Below, one piece after another: positions 1-11,054 of a stretch of 64,000 nt of DNA. Each line of letters starts with the position of its first letter. Positions within the stretch are counted from its first letter, which is position 1. The position numbers and the translations under genes were made by a program. The stretch is taken from contig AP026542.1 in NCBI GenBank assembly GCA_026075535.2, positions 8,928,001 through 8,992,000 on the forward strand. The letters are read 5' to 3'. The stretch is from Tricholoma matsutake. Lineage: Eukaryota > Basidiomycota > Agaricomycetes > Agaricales > Tricholomataceae. The notes beneath the pieces are model-generated. The model saw only the letters and a list, made by a program, of their open reading frames with translations, did no database searches and was not told the origin of the DNA.

Positions 1-271
1 CAAAAATGCAGAATGTAACGGACTTTGACGACGTCAAGCTTTTCCTCAATACCCTTCATACGGGTGTTCAGCTTGGAAAAAGAGTTGATGCGCTGCTGAT
101 CCTCTAGATACAAGCTAGTTAATCAACTGCAAATTTTTTTGCAGGGCTACATACCCCAGGTCACCTCAGCAGCATCGTCGTTCTCCTCCTCATGATCTAG
201 CTACCAGGCGTGAATTAGCGATTGAATTCTCGGAATATATAGAGGAAGAATACCATTCGCATGCTGCTCAT
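1..271 (-). CDS. GIM3: Prefoldin subunit 4 (GIM3 family), 5' part
   Basis: Subunit of the hexameric prefoldin co-chaperone, which hands nascent actin and tubulin to the CCT chaperonin in the cytosol. Three exons can be read on the minus strand: 271-254, 200-156/155 and 103 down to the window edge. The spliced protein begins MSSMRM, then LDHEEEND, then EVTWEDQQRINSFSKLNTR, the hallmark start of prefoldin 4 (acidic stretch, EDQQ-IN-F--LN). The second Met, at 262, is the start most relatives would use, giving MRML. The introns are 53 and about 52 nt with GTATTC and GTATGT donors. The C-terminal coiled coil lies outside the window. Seen: the motif and splice sites. Known: the family role. Confidence 0.8.
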
Positions 272-515
272 AACTACTTAAGTGAAACGTGTAGTTAGGG
301 CGAAATATTCGGTGCTATGTAAGATCCGGTGTGAGTCTACGCCCATCGTAGTAAATTAGAAACCCACTTTGTCTACAAAGGAAGACACGTATAAGACATA
401 TGCATCAAGGGTCAATAGAGTGCCACGGTCAATAGGCACTCGAATAACTAGCCGCTGTCGCTGTCCACGTATAATACCCATCCTCATCCCCGTTCGTTCA
501 ACCTTCTCGTAAATC

Positions 516-2864
516 ATGCTAGCTCTGCCAAATTCTAATTTCGTAGTCGCTGTCCGTACCAGAGCAAACGCTCTCCTCCAAAACCCTCTTTTCTCTCAAG
601 CAAAAACTCTCCTTTTTTTCTATGTTCTTCTATCCCAATACATAAAATTCTACCGTCACCTCAGAGCTCGTGGCGTTAGAACCTCCGTATATGAGTTATA
701 CACCTGGTCATCCCAAGTGCGTTTATTTCTTTCCCATTAGCAGTCTGAGACTTCATCTTCAATTCATTTTAGCATGTCATACACCTCTTTTTGCGCCTCC
801 CATCCGTACGCCGGGGGGTCCAATTGAAAATGGACGAAGCTAAACTCATCATTGAGAACAAGCTCGTACCGAAAGGAGCCGATGTAGTGCGGCATCTCTC
901 ACTCCCTAACAAAGGACGGACACCCGAATGGATATCAGAGCAAATGGGCAAGATGGACACCGAAGTGGGTGACGTTAACTGGCGGCATGGAAAACTTTCC
1001 GGCGCAGTATACCGTACGACCTTCTTCCATCTCCTGTTCTCCCATATTTACGAACTGTTTGTAGACGGCGGCGATGAGCTCGAGAAAGTTATCGTGGCCG
1101 CGTATGAACGGTACTGCGTCTCCAATCCCATCCACCCAGACGTCTTCCCAGCCGTCCGCAAGATGGAGGCCGAGATTGTAGCTATGTGCCTCAAGCTGTA
1201 CAACAACCCCGACGGTGCAGGGACCATGACCTCCGGCGGAACAGAGTCCATCATCATGGCAGTAAAGACTCACAGAGATTGGGCACGCACCGTGAAGGGT
1301 ATCACTGAGCCTGAGATGTGCAATAATTTTTTTACCTGGTAGATCACGCTAATATGCTGCTCTCTAGGATCATCCCGGCCTCCGCGCATGCGGCCTTTTA
1401 CAAAGGCGCGGAATATCTCAAGATCAAACACCATATGGTCCCCGTTGATCCCGTCACTCGCAAAGTCGACCTCGGACGTGTTAAACGGGCAATGTTCGTC
1501 TTTCCCCTCATATCTTTCACTCACATTTCTCTCACTCACCCCAAATGACCTGTCAGAAACCCGAACACTATCATGGTACCAGAGCCTCTTATCATACAAA
1601 CATTTCTTTTCTAAACTTTTAAACACTATAGTTGATCGGGTCCGCCGTGAATTTCCCTGATGGCAACCAGGATGACATCGTCGCGCTTGGTGAGCTGGCC
1701 GCGGCTCGCAACATTGGCCTGCACGTCGATTGTTGCCTCGGTAGCTTCATCATGCCATACCTCGAGAAGGCAGGGCTAGCGAATGGGGAGGGAGGAAGGT
1801 ACAAGCTGTCTCCGTTTGACTTTCGGGTAAAGGGCGTCACAAGTATTAGTTGTGATACTCATAAAGTGGGTTTTTTTCATTACCAGTTTTTATTTTGCGC
1901 GATGTTGATTGGTGGCGTTTTGAAAGTATGGATTCGCTCCAAAGGTCTGATTGCATTTAGTTATCTAGAGGTGCAGGTACTCATGGGTATGTATAGGGCA
2001 CATCGGTAGTTATGTATCGTAACGCTGAGCTACGGCGATACCAATACTACGTCAACCCTACCTGGACCGGTACCTACTTCGTTTTTCGTTTTTCAGTTTT
2101 TAAACACACTTTTTTTTTTTCGAAGGTGGTGTCTACGGCAGCCCAGGCTTGTCTGGTTCCCGGTGAGCTTGTTGCTTTCAACAACCTTTTCACCACCTAA
2201 CCTGTTTTAGGCCCGGTGCCCTGATAGCAGCAACATGGGCGGTCATGCAATACGTCGGCGACGAGTTGCGTATCCTCCCTCGTTATTCTATTTTTCACTT
2301 CCAACTCACGTTCCCAAACCAGAGGCTACCTGTCCTCGTGTCGCGAGATTGTCACCTGTGCCCGCACCATCGGGAACACAATTTCGAGCTCCATCCCCGA
2401 GCTCTACGTCCTCGGCTCCCCGCCCTCGTCCGTCGTGGCGTTCTCATCGAAGAATCCTAAGGTGAACGTGCTGGAGGTGGGCGATGTGATGGCGCATCGC
2501 GGGTGGCATTTGAATGCACTAACTGGGCCTGCGGCAGTCCATATTGCTTGTACGGTGAGTATGGTTTGATTGTCTTTTTTGTGATTGGGGATTGTTTACG
2601 TATTTGCTCTTATGAAGCGTTTGACGGTCTCGATGGTGGATACGTTCATTGCCGACCTGAAAGATGCGGTGAGGGAGGTGAAGGTGTCGCCTTCTAGAAA
2701 TGGAACCATGGTTGCTGTATACGGTAGGTCTTTCGTTCTCTTATTGTTCTTCCATTTCCATTAATGCGGAATTTATTTTAGGTCTCGGAAATTCGAGCGC
2801 AGTAGGCCCTTCCATGGTTGGTCAGCTCGCGGAGGCATTTTTGGATACCATGTACAAGGCATAA
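516..2864 (+). CDS. DPL1: Sphingosine-1-phosphate lyase (dihydrosphingosine phosphate lyase)
   Basis: PLP-dependent lyase of the ER membrane that cleaves phosphorylated long-chain bases to a fatty aldehyde and phosphoethanolamine, the exit step of sphingolipid breakdown. Exon 1 (516-716) encodes an N-terminal hydrophobic stretch ([12 protein letters not shown]), fitting the family's membrane anchor. Exons 773-1013, 1065-1317, 1368-1493, 1557-1575, 1632-1865 and later ones restore the PLP fold: [21 protein letters not shown], then [31 protein letters not shown], and the cofactor lysine in SCDTHK (codon 1863-1865). The C-terminal part reads [11 protein letters not shown] and GWHLNAL and ends YKA with TAA at 2862-2864. 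About ten short introns; the 19-nt exon 1557-1575 is needed to keep the frame. Exon use just after the lysine (1927-2012) is uncertain by one or two residues. Confidence 0.93.
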
Positions 2865-4363
2865 TGCAGAGTGAAGGCATATCTACATAGAATATTTTGC
2901 GTTTTATCATATCGTATTGATTTGTCACGAGCTATCATAAGCGTCAGGTGTTCCATATCTGTCCGCCGTGTGTTATCGAAGACTCGTTTTAGGTGGCGGT
3001 CATGATCAGGAACATGTGGGATTAACTCTAGGCAGATCGTTAGATCGACGCCGACAATCCTGTGTTATCTTTGGTGGCGGGCGACCTGCTGAATATTTAG
3101 TCGGTGCAGTTCCGGTATGCCGGAGGAGTCAGCACAGTGGTGACGCGGTCACTGGACTTGTTTAAGAATCATAACACACGCTGATTCGAATTTCGCGCTG
3201 AACAAGCAAGGCCACAATCGTATTTGGAAGATCATATCACCATATCACATAAATATTTGCGTCTGGTACCTGACTCTTGGTCGGCGGCGTTCGTTGTTCG
3301 CAACTAACGGTCCGCGGAACGCTATCTGTATACTACTCGACATAAGAGGCAACACAACCGAGGAACAGTGTTCAACCCTTCGGCAACCCGAGTCACTTTC
3401 GGAGAAAGTCGGCCCTCTGGGAAGAAAAAAAGAGTTGGCATCAAATTGAATACATAGTAAGTAGACTAAGTTAGACCGTTCGGGCCACATATAGCTGCTC
3501 CGTTTCTTTCCGTGAGATAGCAATGTACTCTTATAGTAGAGGGTGTATGTGAACGTTCACAGCCTAGGTGCTGCGGCTGAAAGTGATGTGCATTCCAGGG
3601 AACTGACACAGCCACTCGGTCTATTTTGGAAATCCTTCGATCGACGTTTCGGAGGGTGCTGTGAAAGAGCGCTTATCTTGCAATGGTCTGTCAGCCATAG
3701 AAAAATTCCTTTTATATCCATGAAAAAAAAAAAAAGAGTTGCAGATACGCTCCGATAAAAGCCCCGTTTCCATGGACGATGAGACTGTACTGTTAATCAA
3801 GGGATGGAAAACAAAGGATTAGATAACATTAGATCGAAAATGGAAGTTGCCGGTGGGTTCCATTAGGGAGTTGGCTATAAATGCAAACGATCGATTGATA
3901 CCAATGGATCTGCAAGACCACGTTCGAATTTTTTTACCCCTAGATTTCAAGTCACGTTCGACGGTCGTCGATACGTGTAATTTCTTTTGCTAGAAAATAA
4001 AAAAAAGTCGAGTCGAACAATGTATAGTGATGCGTCAATCAGGCGAGGCAATCCACATCTGTTGCATGCTGACAAGTGACTTGAAGCTTGAAATTCAATC
4101 AGGTGATTTTTTATTGATTTCTCATTGATTTCACGTGAAGATTTGTCATCCGTCCCTTGTGGTCGGACCCGAAAGGGATAGCAACGGAAGGCGACACCGA
4201 TTGATATTTTGTTATAGATATAACCTCAAAGCTATGGGTTCCGACGAAAACACCCACAGCAGCCGCCCATCTTGGTGTCAAGACTTTCGTACCCTGAAAC
4301 GGAGTCAGTCGGCGCTTCTGTCTTTCAATTGCTCTATCTTACACTACAAGTTGAAGTGACACC
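2865..4363. other. Intergenic, 1.5 kb without a supported gene
   Basis: Open frames here are short (90 codons or fewer), unlike any family I know, and overlap in several frames. The last 250 bp are presumably promoter and 5' UTR of the arrestin gene. No tRNA box pair or repeat was recognised. Confidence 0.5.
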
Positions 4364-6568
4364 ATGGCCTTTGTGATGACAAGACCTCCCTCGCCTTTAC
4401 CACGAGAAACTCTCACTCAAATAGCTCCCGATTCTCCTCACACCTCTCAAACATCAAGTCTTTCCAACCTTGATATGGGCAGAGACAAAGACTCCAAGCC
4501 CCATATTGACATCCAGGTCGATTCGCCTTGCATGTATCTCAAAGGCGTTGGCGTCGACGTCGAACCTGCCCTTCTCACTGGGCACGTTGCCCTCTATCTT
4601 ACCGAGTCGACTTCAATCAAACAAATTACTCTTCAATTCAGAGGTAAAGCGCGTGTACCTACGTCCGACCCGTATGTTACTACTCCCTTTCCTCGTGCGT
4701 GCACATATGATACTCACCATTCTCTGTTTAGCCTCACCCGGAGCAATGCGCCTCTGACATACATCATTTGTACGCATGACTGGTCATTCTTGGAAGGCGA
4801 GAAGCACCGCAGTCACACGCTCAAGGCGGGTCGTCATCTCTTCCCCTTTCAACTTCGTATTGGGGGTTCTTTGCCATCGACCATGTCTACCCCAGCACTT
4901 GGTGGTGCCTCTATCGTATACAAACTACGTGCTGAGGCAGTGCGGTCAGGCTTCAGCCAGAACTTGCATGCAGTTCTTCCTATTCCAATCATCAGGTCAT
5001 TCGCACCCGAGGCACTAGAATACCAGCAATCGCTGGAAATTGAGAATACGTGGCCCGATAAGCTAATGTACTCATTTATGGTGCCTCACAAAGCCTGGGC
5101 TGCAGGAGATAAACTGACGGCTGTCGTCAAGTTCGTTCCACTTACTAAAGGTGTTTGTGTGCTTAATATAACAAGTACAATCCATGAGCAAACAAAAACC
5201 TACGCTCGGATTGGCACCCAGGAGAACGCTCGAGTCGTGGCTGTTGCTAAATATGAGATTGTGGGAGGTAAGGCTGTTGAAGTCAAAGGCACACGACTGC
5301 TCAGATCTCATTCGGCTGGCTATCACACCCCTCCTACTCCTCCAAGCCCTGCTTCAGAGTTCCTTCACCCTCTTCATCCCCACCATGCAAACAGCTCCAA
5401 TCCATCGAGGAATGGTCGGAGTCATCTTTCTGTGCCATCTTCACCGCCTACTACACAGCCCGATTTCACAGCCTCCGGGGAGGGGCCATCAAGTTCGACA
5501 TTCAGTGCAGATGACAGTGACAACTCAGATGTTGTCGCTCATATCGATATCGACATCCCGAAATCAGTCACCCCCAGTCATGGACTTGAGCCAGTGGTCG
5601 TCACTCATCGCATACGTTGGGACATTCTCATACTCAACCGTGACGGCCATACTTCGGAATTGAGGTGTTCACTACCGCTCCATCTGCTAGATTACCGACT
5701 GCTTGATGAAGCGAAGTCGTGCACTACTGCTACGCGACGGTTACTACTCGGAGGGACTGAAGAACCGATCGAGGAGCCAGGGGAAGTGCAACTCCCCAGC
5801 TACATGGCTCATGTGCGGGACAGAGTTGCGAACATGTTTCTTCCCGAATCCTCCACCGTGCGAGTCAGGAACCCTTGGGTAGCACAAGGAGTTAGTCCTA
5901 CTTATGATCCTGAAGGATTGTTTGCTCGATCTGGACACTCGACGCCCCTCGAGGCTCATCCCTTTTCTCATCTGCCACATGCACCTGAGTCTAACAGCAA
6001 CGCGACTTTGGATTGGGTGGACTCCGAGCTACTCCTGTCTCTGTCGCAAGATCAACCTGTGCATGCAGACCTACACCGCACGAATTCTTCTTCTGAGCCC
6101 TCTAGTCGGTCGCTCAGCCGACCTAGTAGCCGGGGCCTGGGAACAAGCCGCTTCTCTAGCCGCTCAGCGAGTCCCGACCACGACCGCGAAGTCCATGCCT
6201 TTTTACAGATCCCTGTCGCAGGTCCAGATGAGACGTATGTGCACACAGGAAATGCAAGCCGGCGCCTGCACAGTATCTTCAGTGCTTCGATGAAACCCTT
6301 CTCGTCATTTTCTAATCACTGGATTCATCACCTCTCACCGTCCAGCCATTCAGCACCGTCGGATGTCCCACAACCGCTATCGCGCTCTTCGTCCGTGTCC
6401 GCGCCGTTGGGGCCTGACCCAAACTCAGGCGCTGCTCTGTTGCACCGTGCGTTCACGGAAGTGCCAGATTACTCGATCGCTGCGCGAGGCTTTCTTGGTG
6501 GCGTGCCACCGCTGTCAAGTTTGTTCGGATTACCGTCGTACGAGGAGGCGCAGCGAACTTATCAGTGA
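4364..6568 (+). CDS. Alpha-arrestin (arrestin-related trafficking adaptor)
   Basis: About 714-734 residues. Fungal alpha-arrestins recruit the Rsp5/NEDD4 ubiquitin ligase to plasma-membrane transporters to trigger endocytosis. The arrestin N domain starts near residue 45 (HIDIQVDSPCMYLKGVGVDV, then GHVALYLTES, IKQITLQFRGKARV). The C domain follows (SYKLRAEAVRSG-like strand, KLTAVVKFVPLTKGV). After residue about 330 comes a long Ser/Pro-rich tail. Two LPSY sequences, one mid-tail (LPSYMAHV) and one close to the C-terminus (LPSYEEAQ), look like LPxY ligase-binding sites. A 60-nt in-frame insert at 4672-4731 has GTATGT...TTTAG borders and is probably an intron, so SDP joins LTRSNAP. The gene is otherwise intronless. 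I cannot assign it to one yeast ART member. Residue positions are approximate. Confidence 0.82.
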   Translation: MAFVMTRPPSPLPRETLTQIAPDSPHTSQTSSLSNLDMGRDKDSKPHIDIQVDSPCMYLKGVGVDVEPALLTGHVALYLTESTSIKQITLQFRGKARVPTSDPYVTTPFPRACTYDTHHSLFSLTRSNAPLTYIICTHDWSFLEGEKHRSHTLKAGRHLFPFQLRIGGSLPSTMSTPALGGASIVYKLRAEAVRSGFSQNLHAVLPIPIIRSFAPEALEYQQSLEIENTWPDKLMYSFMVPHKAWAAGDKLTAVVKFVPLTKGVCVLNITSTIHEQTKTYARIGTQENARVVAVAKYEIVGGKAVEVKGTRLLRSHSAGYHTPPTPPSPASEFLHPLHPHHANSSNPSRNGRSHLSVPSSPPTTQPDFTASGEGPSSSTFSADDSDNSDVVAHIDIDIPKSVTPSHGLEPVVVTHRIRWDILILNRDGHTSELRCSLPLHLLDYRLLDEAKSCTTATRRLLLGGTEEPIEEPGEVQLPSYMAHVRDRVANMFLPESSTVRVRNPWVAQGVSPTYDPEGLFARSGHSTPLEAHPFSHLPHAPESNSNATLDWVDSELLLSLSQDQPVHADLHRTNSSSEPSSRSLSRPSSRGLGTSRFSSRSASPDHDREVHAFLQIPVAGPDETYVHTGNASRRLHSIFSASMKPFSSFSNHWIHHLSPSSHSAPSDVPQPLSRSSSVSAPLGPDPNSGAALLHRAFTEVPDYSIAARGFLGGVPPLSSLFGLPSYEEAQRTYQ

Positions 6569-6994
6569 TCCGGAACTTGCGGTCTGGTCTAGGCTGTCGC
6601 ATCGGACAGCCGACAGACGGTCAACAACAGAGCATCAGCAGCAATTGACGGATTTGCTGCTTTGTTGCGACATCCATTCCCCCCCTCTCTCAATATCAAT
6701 GCGTAATTAGTACTACATTCATTCTCTTTCGGTTCTGAAACTGTTATTTTCTATTATCGTGGTTTGGAGTCATTCAGGGCATCACACAATCTACATAGAC
6801 TCATATTCATCCTCTACTTTTCTATTGCATGTAAGTTTTTGGGCATTATCAATGACTGTTTTCCATGTCAGCGATACATGGGAGATAATTTATAAACCTT
6901 GTAATGTATCTAGATATGCAATTTAAACCTCTTCTACTTCTACTGCTCTAGATTCAAAAGAATATATCCTTAGAGAAACACCAGCATCCTTGTC
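6569..6994. other. Convergent 3' ends of the arrestin and peroxidase genes
   Basis: About 425 bp between two convergent stop codons. The DNA is AT-rich and presumably holds both 3' UTRs. No reading frame or repeat worth naming. Confidence 0.5.
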
Positions 6995-8646
6995 TTACGA
7001 TTTTTGTTCTTCAAGCGTTTTCATGATCCAAGGCTCCGGGGTGACGAATTGCTGGATGGGAACACCCAACTCGAAGAGGCGGGCAATGACAGCGGAGAAA
7101 CTAAAAAACGGAAGTTGTTTGAACGATCTCTAAAACTTTAAAAGTAAATAAATCCAAACTCTTTGAAGAACAGCTCGTTGTCATCAGCGTAGGCCTTGGC
7201 GTATTTCTTGAAGCTTTTATCCTGCACTAGGACATAATCCGTCCTACGTAATTTCCTTCAGTAAATTCTCGAACGCAAAACTTGGGTAATCAAACGTACG
7301 GAAGCATCATCAGAGACTTTGTCTTCTTGTCTTCTAGCTGTTTGGGGCCAGACCACTTCTTCCACACCCACCTAGGAGGAAATACGTAACATGGGAAGAA
7401 AATCAATGATATTGACTGACGATTCACTAAAGAGAAGCTTGAAGAAGTCATTTGTTAATGTCGTAGGCGAGAATGTCCAGGGGCCTTCGTATCCTGACCT
7501 GCGAGCAGAATAATGAGAAATAGATGGTAATATGGCAAAGAAACTTGCTGGTTACGATGAGTACGTCCAAGAGCATGAGCGCCAGAGAGAGCGACAATTT
7601 CCTGATCATCAAAACTGATTTTACCCGGTCAGAGCAGATTAACGTTATTGTTAACTACAGAAATCTTGCTTACGTACCCCATGCGGTAGAATATCTAAAA
7701 TTTGGGGAATGAGTGGAGGATCCGAATAGTGCGGTGAAAAAAATAAGCTCACATTCCTGAGATGGTCGGCACCTTGGCTGGCGTCTGGAAGACGACCGTC
7801 AGGTGTAGCATCCTGTTCAAATCCATCAATTCTTCCAGGACGCCATGGGATCTTGGGTCCAGCCATTTCCTGCAGGACGAGGAAATGTTAATCCAGGCCG
7901 CAAAAAATTCCGAACGTCATGTAACTTGTACCTGAATAGCAGCAACACCACCGAGGGTCCACAAATCACCATAGCTTATCCAGCTGAACTCTCGCTTAAC
8001 CTTTTCCATGAATTCTCGAGCAATGTGCAGTCCAGCATTGGCGTCATGTAAAGACTCCGGCTGGAACCGCATGGTAGCGTGGTTACTACCATGGAATAAA
8101 TGACAGTTCATCTGTATATCAACAGGACAGCCACTTACCTGCCGCCAGTGTTGGTAGCCTTGTCATATGTACCCGCAGAATGCCATGCCAGTCGAAGAAG
8201 GACGGGGGCATAGGACCCATCTAACACGGTTATCAGACTTTTAGTACCCCTATCTCTATGCTGTAAGCCCATTTACCATCATAATCGCTGTTCTCATCAA
8301 GACGTTCAGCAATGCTGTTATACACCTTCATCGCTATGAGCGTTGGAATCTATCAGAACCGGCTGGCACCAACCTTCTGATAGTCCCCATGAGAAGGAAC
8401 AAACTTGGCCTTGGCCTTGGCTGGTTGCTCTACAACTCCTTTTCCCGATTCTTCGAAATAATAAAAGGCAAAACCACCGACAGCGACAGCAGCGCCAATT
8501 CCAATGAACAAGCCTGCGTTCGATTTCTTAGGCGCCGGGGGCGGTTCTGTCGAAAATGTGCGGAATGAAGTCCTAAACTGAGTCCTAGGAAAAGGCACAG
8601 AAATAGCAGTCTTGCGAAGCGACGCGCGAAGGAGAGCAAACGACAT
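6995..8646 (-). CDS. CCP1: Cytochrome c peroxidase, mitochondrial
   Basis: Class I haem peroxidase of the mitochondrial intermembrane space that reduces hydrogen peroxide with electrons from cytochrome c. The start at 8644-8646 ([12 protein letters not shown]) gives an Arg-rich presequence, then a hydrophobic segment ([20 protein letters not shown]) fitting the known bipartite import signal; an upstream Met at 8676 is possible. Downstream exons give RLAWH, the distal Arg and His near 8178-8195, then [35 protein letters not shown], and GPWTFSPTT around 7440-7490, carrying the Trp that forms the compound I radical. The protein ends [17 protein letters not shown], stop 6995-6997. Many short introns. 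Expected family length is about 370 residues, which the exons match. Confidence 0.93.
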
Positions 8647-9043
8647 CGTTTGTTGGCACTGACAGTTAACGTTCAAGCTTTCAAGCTCAGTTCTTTAGAT
8701 GATATATATATTTTTTCCGACTCCGTATAGCCACGATGGCTGTCATCGTCGACCAATCGTGGTGAGCTTGACGTTATCACGCTAATAGCCTTTATCACGT
8801 GGAGGGACGATCGGAACATCACGGAGGACTTAACCAGGGTGGTCGACAAGCGCTGGCAGTGTTCGAGGCGTTTCTCGAGAAGATCTCTTCAGCGAGCGCC
8901 ATTTGCATCGGGAGTGGCATCATGGTGCGGGAAGGCGAAGTATACAGAAGGCGGATCAATATAACTATAAATACTACTGTCTAGGCCCGTGACCAGTAGG
9001 TCGCATGTGAGAAAGTGGTGTCCTGGGAGCGTTGTATGTCTTG
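8647..9043. other. Intergenic, upstream of CCP1
   Basis: Contains the minus-strand promoter of the peroxidase gene; an AT run with TATATATATT lies at about 8700-8712. Short open frames on both strands look like no known family. Confidence 0.4.
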
Positions 9044-9051
9044 AGCATTGC

Positions 9052-9773
9052 CAAGGGGGTGTCGGGATGGGAATCCCGAACCAGACGTGGGGGGGGGTCC
9101 TGCCGGAGGCTGAAAAGTTTTTTGACCATGGTGAAAACAATGCTGATAGGTGTCGTTTGAGTGTTGGTTTAACATAGTAAAGCCCTGAAAGGACTTGGTA
9201 AAGCACTCGTAACATTGGATTGTGTCAATTACTACCCGGATGTAAGCGAGCGAGTGATCTTATGCTGATGTACTCAAGATCTAGTTTGTTTATGTGCGGG
9301 GATCTTGAACTAAATAGCATCACGTCTAAGAAATCAACCAATTAACAAAACAGTTGCATCAGCGGCATCACATTCTTTAGAATCTTTCCACGAGTCACGG
9401 TTGATGGATTAGGTATATCAAACTTTATTTTTTTTTCATCAACATCGCTCACCACTTCAATGTGTTTATCAAGACAACTCACATTGATGGACAGTCAACA
9501 GCTCAACTGTACCGTATTCAACTGTCAATTGTATGGCCATAACTGTTGAACAGATGGTGTACAGCCCTAGTAATGAACACTCAGCCGGGGTCACCACTGG
9601 CCTGACATTGGTCCTGCAGCATCGCTGATTCACACATTGACATCTGAAAGAAAAAATAACATGTACACATGATTGAAACATACCATATATGGCAGGAAGG
9701 GGGAGGGGGTCTCGAGAGCCATGAAAAAAAAATACCGACGTCATATGAAAAATTCCCGTCCCGACACCCCTTG
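9052..9773. mobile_element. hAT-like non-autonomous transposon (MITE), 722 bp
   Basis: The left end begins CAAGGGGGTGTCGGGATGGG and the right end, read on the minus strand, begins CAAGGGGTGTCGGGACGGG, so the terminal inverted repeats match apart from one extra G and one substitution. The 8-bp sequence AGCATTGC flanks it directly on both sides (9044-9051 and 9774-9781). Eight-bp target duplications and a CA-initial GC-rich terminus are typical of hAT elements. No transposase frame lies inside, so it depends on an element elsewhere. Confidence 0.8.
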
Positions 9774-10224
9774 AGCATTGCAGCCTTTTACGGCGCCAAG
9801 TATCTGTGTTAGCGTGAACGAAGAAAAGTTTATAATTGCTAAAGGTAGATCTTGTGCAGAACCAGTTACATTGCTTGTTGAAGTCTCTTCTTTCAGGAAA
9901 TCCATTCCCACAGAGTACTTACTTAGCCCCTTATCGATTATCTCTTGGACAGCCGCATTGAAAGTACTTGGACTGCCTCTATTGACACTTGAACTCAAGT
10001 TGCTTCTGCATCGTTTCTCATCTGGTTAGTGCCGCGATTACGTGAATACTGCCTTCTAAGTACTCGTTTCTCTGTGATCTGACATAAGGATACAGCCTTA
10101 GGGGCGCTAATGATCTTAATTTGGATCTAGTCATCCATCCTGGCGGTCGATTTTTGGTAATCACAGCCACCATTCCTTATAAAGACGGTTTCAGTCGCCA
10201 AGTCCTACTCCATAGTTCACAAAC
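9774..10224. other. Intergenic, possible remnant minus-strand reading frame
   Basis: A minus-strand open frame from about 9998 runs into the hAT repeat at 9773. With the element and one target copy removed, it stays in frame for about 20 more codons, to a stop near 8981. It lacks an ATG and resembles no family I know, so I do not call a gene. The rest is presumably promoter of the DUF6699 gene. Confidence 0.3.
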
Positions 10225-10907
10225 ATGTATGACAGTTGGAACCCTTGGCAATATCGCCCGCAACCGAATCCAGATGTCTATGTACCACCCCAAGCATATT
10301 CCCCGTTTTGGGATCCACGAGGGTACATCCCTGTACATCCTGGTATGCACTCAGCACGTTCTTTTCTTGTAACTCTACCGACGGCTTGATAGGTGCAGGA
10401 TATCGCCCTGTTCAACGCCCCCCGCTTAACCCCATACTCGCAGCGGATGGCACGCTCGTGCACTTCGATATCAAAAAGCCTCCACGGACAGAGATGCTTG
10501 CCTCGACGTACTACACCGAGCCAAACACCCTTGCTACGGCCAGTGGTGCCACGCAAGTACGACTCATCTCGAAAGCGTTCCCATGGTCAATCGACATCAC
10601 ATTGCGCACGCCCGTCACATGTGAGGCGGTGTGGGATGCGTTATACAAAGCTTTGCAGGAAGAGATTGTGGATTCAGAATGGGGACTTATCGTTGGAGAT
10701 GCGAAACAGCAGAAATTGATGGAAAAGGCAGCCAAGAAGCGGCTGGAAGGCAGTACTGGGGACAAACGGCTGAAACGCATTGACTACCTTGGAGACATCA
10801 CGATCTTCAAGGGTTTGTACAAGGATGAAGAATTTGAACGAGTGCGTTTACTTCCTGGTGACAAGAAGTATCCGGAGACTTGGGTTGTCAAGTTTGGTGC
10901 ATCATGA
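10225..10907 (+). CDS. DUF6699-domain protein
   Basis: Two exons, 10225-10342 and 10399-10907, separated by a 56-nt GTATGC...GTGCAG intron, give 208 residues. The N-terminus is rich in Pro, Tyr and Trp (MYDSWNPWQYRPQPNPDVYV). The domain starts at PPLNPILAADG and runs through VHFDIKKPP, VRLISKAFPWSIDI and VWDALYKALQEEI, the pattern of DUF6699, a family abundant in mushroom-forming fungi with no assigned function. The C-terminal part (RRLEGSTGD-like basic helix, YLGDITIFKGLYKDEEFE) fits the same family. The 5' exon is chosen because its reading joins smoothly (HPG to YRPVQ). No signal peptide or membrane segment. Confidence 0.75.
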
Positions 10908-11054
10908 TGCATTGGCAAAGTATATGTTACCTGTATGTAGTGTTAGAGGAAGATACCCATTTACTTTCCACTGACCTTGGAAAGAAAACGCGTCGATAAG
11001 TCACGTGGTATCACTGCAATTCTTTTTCTTCTTTTTTTTGGCACCCAAACGAAA

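Noticed and set aside
2968..3165. Open frame in the gap after DPL1
   Set aside because: 65 codons without motif; neighbouring frames are equally open.
3900..3945. GTTCGAA as a tRNA T-loop box
   Set aside because: No matching A box, acceptor stem or anticodon arm can be folded around it.
9741..9998. Minus-strand frame ending in the hAT repeat, as a gene
   Set aside because: No ATG start, no family similarity, and it ends in the transposon; kept only as a possible remnant.
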